21,031 nt of DNA, taken from Fusobacteriaceae bacterium (lineage in GTDB: Bacteria > Fusobacteriota > Fusobacteriia > Fusobacteriales > Fusobacteriaceae). The stretch is taken from NCBI GenBank assembly GCA_016938425.1, contig JAFGUR010000039.1:1-21031 (forward strand). The letters run 5' to 3'. The translations under genes and the position numbers were made by a program. The notes under the pieces are model-generated. The model was not told the DNA's origin and did no database searches. It saw only the letters and a list, made by a program, of their open reading frames with translations. This document shows, piece by piece, positions 15,292 through 21,031 of the stretch. Numbering within the stretch: the first letter of the stretch is position 1; every line of letters starts with the position of its first letter.

Positions 15292-16380
15292 ATGTTTAAA
15301 GAAGCTAAAAAACATTTAATGTCAGGAATTTCTTATGTATTACCTGTAATAATTGGTGGATCATTAGTTGTTGCAGTTGCTAAAATATTAGGATTTATTG
15401 GTGGAGTAACAAATTTAGATGATTTTGCTAAATCTACAGGATTTTATCACTATGTTTGGATGTTTCAAAATGTTGGTTGGAGTACAATTGGATTAATGAA
15501 CATGGTTCTTGCAGGATATATTGCTTATTCCATAGGAGACAAGCCAGCTCTTGCAGCAGGTTTTGTTGGAGGAGTTTTAGCAAATTCTACTAATGCAGGA
15601 TTTTTAGGGGCTCTTGTTGCAGGGTTCTTTGCAGGGTGGATAACTAATGTTATTAAAAAGAAAATTGTTATAAAAGGAGCAGCAGCTAGTGCAGTACCTT
15701 TAATAATTTTACCTTTATTAACAGTGGGAAGTGTTGGTATTTTAATGTCACTTATTTTAGGAGGACCTTTATCATACATAAATAATGGTTTATTAAACTG
15801 GGTTACAGCAATGAGTCAAAGTAGTACAAATGTTGTAATACTAGCATTAATACTTGGAGCAATGATAGGGTTTGACTTGGGAGGACCAGTAAATAAAGCT
15901 GCGTGGATGGCAGGAAATGTATTGTTTATGAGTGGAGTATACTTACCTGCTATGATTGTAAACGTTGCTATATGGGTTCCACCATTAGGGTATGGATTGG
16001 CTACATTAGTAAAAAAATCAAATTTTTCACCAACATTAAAAGAAGCTGGGAATGGAGCTTTAATAATGGGAGTTATTGGAATTACAGAAGGAGCAATTCC
16101 TTTCACATTACAAAATCCAATGAAATTAATGCCTTTAAATGTTATAGCATCATCAATTGGAGCAGCTACAGCAATTTTACTTGGAGCAAATATTAAAATG
16201 CCTCCAATAGGTGGAATGTATGGATTTTTCTCTGTAGGAAATGGATGGGCTTACTTAGTTGGAGGACTAGTTGGAGCATTTATAATTGCTTTTGGAGCAA
16301 ACTTCTTAGTAGATTTTACTGAAAAAGATAAAGAAGAAAGCCAAACATCAGATGAAGAAATAGAAATTAGTTTTAATTAA
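15292..16380 (+). CDS. PTS fructose-family EIIC permease, predicted alpha-mannoside transporter
   Basis: 362 residues, strongly hydrophobic, with about nine membrane segments. Family landmarks are the start (EAKKHLMSGISYVLPVIIGGSL), GFDLGGPVNKAAW near the centre and ITEGAIPFTLQNP toward the end. It carries the sugar through the membrane while EIIB phosphorylates it. The ATG at 15292 has GGAGG just upstream; an ATG at 15280 overlaps the EIIB stop codon but contains that ribosome site. Specificity cannot be read directly, but the GH38 mannosidase, ManA and regulator in the same operon point to an alpha-mannoside such as a mannosyl-hexose or mannosylglycerate. A strong hairpin follows the gene. 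Confidence 0.9.
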   Translation: MFKEAKKHLMSGISYVLPVIIGGSLVVAVAKILGFIGGVTNLDDFAKSTGFYHYVWMFQNVGWSTIGLMNMVLAGYIAYSIGDKPALAAGFVGGVLANSTNAGFLGALVAGFFAGWITNVIKKKIVIKGAAASAVPLIILPLLTVGSVGILMSLILGGPLSYINNGLLNWVTAMSQSSTNVVILALILGAMIGFDLGGPVNKAAWMAGNVLFMSGVYLPAMIVNVAIWVPPLGYGLATLVKKSNFSPTLKEAGNGALIMGVIGITEGAIPFTLQNPMKLMPLNVIASSIGAATAILLGANIKMPPIGGMYGFFSVGNGWAYLVGGLVGAFIIAFGANFLVDFTEKDKEESQTSDEEIEISFN

Positions 16381-16390
16381 ATTTTAGGTT

Positions 16391-16424
16391 AAAAGCTACT
16401 TTTAAGTTTAAAAGTAGCTTTTTT
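16391..16424 (+). terminator. Strong hairpin terminator inside the operon, between EIIC and mannosidase genes
   Basis: A perfect 13-bp stem (AAAAGCTACTTTT/AAAAGTAGCTTTT) with a 6-nt loop, followed by six T. It ends only 17 nt before the mannosidase ATG, leaving no room for a separate promoter. It probably lowers expression of the downstream enzymes relative to the transporter, or ends a stable transporter mRNA. Confidence 0.85.
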
Positions 16425-16441
16425 AAAAAAGGAGTTTATAT

Positions 16442-19078
16442 ATGAAAAAGACAAAGGTTCACGTTATTTCTCATTCTCATTGGGATAGAGAATGGTATTT
16501 TACATCATCAAGATCAACTATGTATTTGGTAAATCATGTTAAGGAAGTTATAGAACTTTTAGAAAATAACCCAAATTTTCCTGTTTATTTAATGGATGCA
16601 CAAAGTTCATTGGTAGAAGATTACTTGAAATATTGCCCAGAAGATGAAGAAAGATTAAAAAAGCTTATTAAAGAAAGAAGATTCTTAATTGGCCCTTGGT
16701 ATACTCAAACTGATCAATTAGTAATTTCTCAAGAATCAATTGTTAGAAATATGTATTATGGTAAAAAATACGCAGAAGAAATGGGACATTCTTTTAATGT
16801 TGCTTATGCCCCAGATATATTTGGTCAAGGAGGAAATGTTCCACAAATATATAATAATTTTGGAATAGATAGATTTCTTTTTTGGAGAGGTGTTGCAGAC
16901 AATAGGTTAAAACAAACAGAATTTATTTGGGAAGGAGATAATGGGAGTAAACTTTTAGCTCTTCAAATGCCATTTGGATATTATTATGGGGGAAATATTC
17001 CTGAAAAAGATGATGAAATTTTACCATATTTAGATGAGAAAATTTCAAAATTAGAAGAGAAAGCTTCAACTTCAAATGTATATTTCCCAAATGGATTTGA
17101 CCAAGCACCCATAAGAAAAAATTTACCAGAAATAATTGAAAAATTTAATAAAATTGATGAGAAAAGAGAATATATATTTTCTTCTCCAGAAAAAATATTT
17201 GATTATTTAGAAAAAGAAGTTAATAATTTACCTATAATCAAAGGGGAATTAACAGAAGGGAAACACAGTAGATTACATAAATCTATATTTTCTACAAGAG
17301 CAGATTTGAAAATATTAAATAATAAAATTGAGAATTTTATAGTTAATACATTAGAACCAATTTTATCAATCTCTCATTCTTTAGGGAATAGATATCCTCA
17401 TAAAGAAGTTTATGAAATATGGAAATTAATGTTTGAAAACTCTGCTCATGATAGTATTGGTGGATGTAACAGTGATAAAACCAATAAAGATGTTTATTTT
17501 AGATATATTAAAGCAAAAGATATGGCTGAGAATTTGTTAGATTTAAACATGAGACTTATCTCTAAAAAGACACCTTTTGACCATGATTATTCTTTTATAA
17601 TTTTTAATACTTTACCTTACCACAGAAAAGGTGTTATTGAAGCTTTTGCATATCTTCCAGAAGAAGAATTTGAAATGTATGATTTAAATGGTAATAAACT
17701 AAATTACACAATAGTGGAGAAAATAGAACAGACAGAATATGTTTTAAATCAACATATTTACTTGAATCCAAGTAAAAAAGTTTATATTCCTAAAAAAGTT
17801 TTTTACTCAAAAATTCTTATTGAATTGAAAAATGTACCTAGTTTAGGATTTACACAAATATTTTTAAACTTGAATGAAAAGAAAGAAATTTTGATAAACA
17901 AAGAAAGTAAAGAAAGAATTATAGAAAATACTTTTTATAAAATAGAGGTTTTAAGTAACAACACCTTGAATATCTTAGATAAGAAAAATAATAAACTTTA
18001 CAAAAACCAAATGATTTTTGAAGAAAATGGTGATGGTGGAGATTCTTATAACTACTCGCCACCAGTAAATGATTTGATAGTAAATTCACTTTCATCAAAA
18101 GAGTTGGAAATATCTAAAAAAGTTACAGAAGTTTATGAAGGATTAGAATTAAAGTATTCTTTAAAAGTACCGAATAATTTAGAAGATAGAGCAAAAAAAT
18201 TAATTAATTCTGAAATGAAATACGATGTAAAAATAGAATTAAGAAATAATGAAGAGATAATTAGATTTAAAGTAAATGTTGAAAATAATGTTTATAGTCA
18301 TAGGTTCTGTGTTGTTTTTGATTCAGGAATAGCTTCAAAAGTTTCTACAGCTGACCAAGTTTTTGGAGCTATAGAAAGACCAGTTAGATTAAAAGAAATG
18401 GATGTTTGGGAAGAGGAACAATGGCAGGAAGCTCCTATTTCAATAGAACCTTTTCAAAGTTATGTTTCTTTAAATAATGAAAATGGTGGAATAGCTTTAA
18501 TAACTGATGGAGTAAGAGAATATGAGATAATTGGAGAAGATTTCAGTAAAATCAGACTTACTTTATTTAGAACATTTGGTTTTATGGGGAAAGAGAATTT
18601 ACTTTACAGACCAGGAAGAGCTTCTGGAGAAAGCATAGTTGAAACTCCTGATGCCCAACTAATAGGAAATATTGAATTAGAGTTTTCTTTTTATGCTTTT
18701 GAAAATGAATTTGAAAAAGAAAATATAGCAAAAATTTCTAAAGAATATTTAAGTCCATTTACTTTGTATCAATTTTCTGAATTTTTAAATGGAAGACTTA
18801 TTTTTTCTCATAGAGATGAAGAAAAAACTTTACCTAAAGAGTATAGTTTATTTGAAATAAACAATGAAAATTTAATTATGAGTGCTTTTAAGAAAGCTGA
18901 AAATACTAATGAATACATAGTTAGAGTATTTAATCCTTACTTAAAAAATGAGTTAAAACTTTTAAATCTTGAAACTTTTAAATCTGTAAAATTAGATGAA
19001 ATAACTGTTGATGAAAGAGTTACTGTATTGAAACCTTATGAATTTAAAACATTCTTAATAAAGAAAGGTTGTGAATAA
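16442..19078 (+). CDS. mngB: GH38 alpha-mannosidase, MngB-like
   Basis: 878 residues, almost exactly the length of E. coli MngB (877 from memory), which cleaves 6-phosphomannosyl-glycerate. The zinc and catalytic residues of family GH38 are present: HSHWDREW with His13 and Asp15, the nucleophile Asp125 in YAPDIFGQGG, and His336 in SAHDSIGGCNSD. No signal peptide is seen, so it is cytoplasmic and acts on sugar already imported by the PTS. The likely products are mannose-6-phosphate and an aglycone. AAGGAG precedes the ATG, and the ROK kinase gene starts at the base after its stop. The catalytic family is secure; the exact substrate is inferred. The gene symbol is given for the closest relative, not for proven mannosylglycerate use. 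Confidence 0.9.
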   Translation: MKKTKVHVISHSHWDREWYFTSSRSTMYLVNHVKEVIELLENNPNFPVYLMDAQSSLVEDYLKYCPEDEERLKKLIKERRFLIGPWYTQTDQLVISQESIVRNMYYGKKYAEEMGHSFNVAYAPDIFGQGGNVPQIYNNFGIDRFLFWRGVADNRLKQTEFIWEGDNGSKLLALQMPFGYYYGGNIPEKDDEILPYLDEKISKLEEKASTSNVYFPNGFDQAPIRKNLPEIIEKFNKIDEKREYIFSSPEKIFDYLEKEVNNLPIIKGELTEGKHSRLHKSIFSTRADLKILNNKIENFIVNTLEPILSISHSLGNRYPHKEVYEIWKLMFENSAHDSIGGCNSDKTNKDVYFRYIKAKDMAENLLDLNMRLISKKTPFDHDYSFIIFNTLPYHRKGVIEAFAYLPEEEFEMYDLNGNKLNYTIVEKIEQTEYVLNQHIYLNPSKKVYIPKKVFYSKILIELKNVPSLGFTQIFLNLNEKKEILINKESKERIIENTFYKIEVLSNNTLNILDKKNNKLYKNQMIFEENGDGGDSYNYSPPVNDLIVNSLSSKELEISKKVTEVYEGLELKYSLKVPNNLEDRAKKLINSEMKYDVKIELRNNEEIIRFKVNVENNVYSHRFCVVFDSGIASKVSTADQVFGAIERPVRLKEMDVWEEEQWQEAPISIEPFQSYVSLNNENGGIALITDGVREYEIIGEDFSKIRLTLFRTFGFMGKENLLYRPGRASGESIVETPDAQLIGNIELEFSFYAFENEFEKENIAKISKEYLSPFTLYQFSEFLNGRLIFSHRDEEKTLPKEYSLFEINNENLIMSAFKKAENTNEYIVRVFNPYLKNELKLLNLETFKSVKLDEITVDERVTVLKPYEFKTFLIKKGCE

Positions 19079-19951
19079 ATGAAAATAGGAGCAATAGAAG
19101 CAGGTGGAACAAAATTTGTTTTAGGAATTGGAAATGAAAATGGAGAAATTCTTGAAAGACTGTCTATTCCTACTGAAGAACCAAGTGTTACAATGGCTAA
19201 AGTAATTGAATTTTTTAAAGGCAAAAATATTGAAGCTTTAGGTGTTGGGTGTTTTGGACCTATAGACCCCAATGAAAACTCAGAAACTTACGGATATATA
19301 ACAACTACTCCAAAGTTGAAATGGGCTAATTATAACATCATTGGAGAGTTAAAAAAATATTTTGATATTCCTATGGGCTTTGATACTGATGTCAATGGAG
19401 CTGTTTTAGGAGAAGCTACTTGGGGAGCTGCTAAGAACCTTAATTCATCAGTATACATTACTGTTGGAACTGGTATTGGTGCAGGTGCAATGGTAGAAGG
19501 TAAAATGGTTCATGGGCTTCTTCACCCAGAGATGGGACATATTATGGTAAAAAGACATGAAAAAGATAGTTATATAGGAAAATGCCCATATCACAAAGAC
19601 TGCTTAGAAGGAATGGCTTCTGGTCCTGCCATTGAAGAAAGATGGGGTAAAAAAGGACATGAGTTAGAAGAAATTAAAGAAGTTTGGGAAATGGAAGCTT
19701 TTTATCTAGCTCAAGCTATTGCTAATTTTGTTTTGATTTTATCACCAGAAAAAATTATTGTTGGTGGTGGAGTAATGAATCAAAAACACCTATTTCCAAT
19801 GATTAGGGAAGAAGTTATTAAAAATCTAGCAGGATATATCAATAAAAAAGAAATTTTAGAAGATATAGATTTATATATAGTTCCTCCTTTACTTGGAGAT
19901 AATGCTGGTCTTTGTGGTGCTTTAGCTTTAGGATTAAAATCTTTAAAATAA
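19079..19951 (+). CDS. ROK-family sugar kinase, fructokinase/mannokinase-like
   Basis: 290 residues, typical of ROK fructokinases such as B. subtilis YdhR/GmuE. Visible elements are the ATP loop EAGGTKFVLGIG (7-18), catalytic Asp104 in DTDVNGAVLGE, the phosphate loop VGTGIGAGA (129-137), and the zinc-binding set His154, Cys169, His172 and Cys175 (EMGH … CPYHKDC). It phosphorylates a free hexose with ATP in the cytoplasm. In this operon it would handle the unphosphorylated sugar released by the GH38 enzyme, for example mannose or fructose. Translation appears coupled: the ATG follows the mannosidase TAA with no gap and only a weak AAAGG site is seen. No truncation is evident. Confidence 0.9.
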   Translation: MKIGAIEAGGTKFVLGIGNENGEILERLSIPTEEPSVTMAKVIEFFKGKNIEALGVGCFGPIDPNENSETYGYITTTPKLKWANYNIIGELKKYFDIPMGFDTDVNGAVLGEATWGAAKNLNSSVYITVGTGIGAGAMVEGKMVHGLLHPEMGHIMVKRHEKDSYIGKCPYHKDCLEGMASGPAIEERWGKKGHELEEIKEVWEMEAFYLAQAIANFVLILSPEKIIVGGGVMNQKHLFPMIREEVIKNLAGYINKKEILEDIDLYIVPPLLGDNAGLCGALALGLKSLK

Positions 19952-19961
19952 GGAGTTTATT

Positions 19962-20930
19962 ATGTTGTATCCTTTAAAATTTGAAAAAGTATTTAAAGAA
20001 AAAATTTGGGGAGGCAGAAAATTAGAAAGTCTTCTAAATATGAACCTTCCTCAAAATACTGATATAGGAGAAAGTTGGGAAGTTTCATGTCATCCTAATG
20101 GAATGAGTGTTGTTGAAAATGGAAAATTGAAAGGTAGAAGTTTAGAAAGCTTACTGCTTGAATACAAGGAAAAACTTGTTGGTGAAGAAGTATATAAGAA
20201 ATATCAAAATAAGTTTCCTTTATTAATAAAATACTTAGATGTTAATGACAAGCTATCTGTTCAAGTTCATCCTAGTGATAAATATGCTTTAGAAGTTGAA
20301 AAAGAATTTGGGAAATCAGAATGTTGGTATATTATGGATGCTTCTGAAAATGCAAAATTAATCATGGGATTAAAAAAAGAAATAACCAAAGAAATTTTTA
20401 TGGAAAAAGTAAATAATAAAGATTTTTCAAATTTATTTAATGAAATTGTTGTAAAAAAGGGAGATTTCATAAATGTTAATCCAGGATTAGTTCATGCAAC
20501 CCTTGAGGGTTCTGTTGTAATCTGTGAAGTACAACAAAATTCAGATACAACTTATAGAATTTATGATTTTGATAGAAAAGTTGATGGACAACTAAGACCC
20601 TTACATTTAGAAAAGGCTTCTGAAGTAATTAATTTTAATGAAGAACCACAGATTTCAAAAGAAGAAAACAGAGAAATCATAGAAATAAAAAATGGAGAAA
20701 AACAACATTTAGTAAAAACAGAGTATTTTACAGTTAATAAAGTAAAAATAAATGGAAACTTTAAGAAAAATATAAGTGATTCATTTACTGTTTTATCAAT
20801 ATTAGATGGAAATGGAAAATTCATTTCTAATGGGAAGGAATATTTTATTTCAAAAGGAGATACTTGGTTTATTCCAAGTAACATAGAAATAGAGATTGAT
20901 GGGAAATTAGAGTTGTTGGAGTCGTATTAA
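19962..20930 (+). CDS. manA: Mannose-6-phosphate isomerase, class I
   Basis: 322 residues, the short bacterial form of type I phosphomannose isomerase. It converts mannose-6-phosphate to fructose-6-phosphate, feeding glycolysis. The N-terminal IWGGRKL motif and the zinc ligands Gln101 and His103 (VQVHPSD), Glu120 (GKSECWYI) and His178 (NPGLVHAT) are all present, with active-site Arg199 in QQNSDTTYRIYDFD. AAGGAG lies 8 nt before the ATG, 10 bp after the kinase stop. As last gene of the operon it completes the route from mannosyl-phosphate to central metabolism. A weaker hairpin follows. No anomalies were seen. Confidence 0.93.
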   Translation: MLYPLKFEKVFKEKIWGGRKLESLLNMNLPQNTDIGESWEVSCHPNGMSVVENGKLKGRSLESLLLEYKEKLVGEEVYKKYQNKFPLLIKYLDVNDKLSVQVHPSDKYALEVEKEFGKSECWYIMDASENAKLIMGLKKEITKEIFMEKVNNKDFSNLFNEIVVKKGDFINVNPGLVHATLEGSVVICEVQQNSDTTYRIYDFDRKVDGQLRPLHLEKASEVINFNEEPQISKEENREIIEIKNGEKQHLVKTEYFTVNKVKINGNFKKNISDSFTVLSILDGNGKFISNGKEYFISKGDTWFIPSNIEIEIDGKLELLESY

Positions 20931-20940
20931 GTTTAGAATT

Positions 20941-20962
20941 AAAAGAGCCTGTAATCTTTTTT
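20941..20962 (+). terminator. Weak terminator after manA
   Basis: AAAAGA and TCTTTT pair around an 8-nt loop and run into TT. The stem is short and AT-rich, so termination may be partial. Confidence 0.45.
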
Positions 20963-21003
20963 GTGTAAATAGAAATTCTTCTAAGTTGGTTTTTTGTTTT
21001 TTT

Positions 21004-21023
21004 ATTTTAACTATAGTTAAAAT
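21004..21023. promoter_or_regulatory. Perfect 20-bp palindrome near the right edge
   Basis: ATTTTAAC-TATA-GTTAAAAT is fully self-complementary with no gap. It follows a T-rich stretch, about 75 bp after manA, and probably controls a gene beyond the window. The regulator is not recognisable. Confidence 0.45.
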
Positions 21024-21031
21024 CTATCTTC

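Noticed and set aside
15525..16196. Open frames on the opposite strand and in a shifted frame across the EIIC gene
   Set aside because: They follow the low-stop pattern of a hydrophobic Gly/Ala-rich gene, have no ribosome sites and show no family features.

Overview
The window is AT-rich DNA (genes roughly 27% GC by eye, strongly A-ending codons, AGA arginines) that most resembles a Fusobacterium-type anaerobe. Reasons are the low GC, the AGGAGG ribosome sites, phosphatidylserine decarboxylase in a fermentative low-GC genome, an iron alcohol dehydrogenase and PTS-based sugar metabolism. The assignment is an inference; a low-GC clostridium or relative cannot be excluded from sequence alone.

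Layout. (1) 1-903: the 5'-truncated end of psd, closed by a terminator. (2) 973-4013, minus strand: a two-gene operon with a strong promoter, encoding an unusual SGNH-hydrolase/peptidase T fusion and a MATE transporter. (3) 4215-4790, minus: a small secreted protein of unknown role, divergent from (4) 4919-6442, plus: a compact UvrD/FBH1-like helicase. Both have near-consensus promoters in the 128-bp gap. (5) 6663-8168: a membrane-bound 7TM-PAS-GGDEF diguanylate cyclase. (6) 8282-10183: a secreted YD-repeat/TPR protein followed by an RpiB/LacAB-like isomerase, ending at a terminator. (7) 10184-10693: a 510-bp noncoding stretch with a GC-rich, inverted-repeat-laden island (about 43% GC over 10381-10560 by hand count), then a promoter and an operator-like palindrome ahead of an iron alcohol dehydrogenase (10694-11863). 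(8) 12148-20930: a seven-gene carbohydrate operon.

The operon in (8) is the functional centre. It holds a PTS-sensing PRD regulator (HTH-PRD-PRD-EIIB-EIIA), separate EIIA, EIIB and EIIC of the fructose/mannosylglycerate family, a GH38 alpha-mannosidase, a ROK sugar kinase and a class I mannose-6-phosphate isomerase. The genes lie 0-61 bp apart. The likely pathway is import and phosphorylation of an alpha-mannoside, intracellular cleavage by GH38, isomerisation of mannose-6-phosphate to fructose-6-phosphate by ManA, and phosphorylation of the other released sugar by the ROK kinase. No glycerate kinase is seen, so an alpha-mannosyl-hexose is at least as likely a substrate as mannosylglycerate. 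A 13-bp terminator hairpin sits inside the operon between the EIIC and mannosidase genes.

Most of the window is recognisable. The least conventional items are the SGNH-PepT fusion, the repeat island upstream of the dehydrogenase, the internal terminator and several palindromes at promoters.
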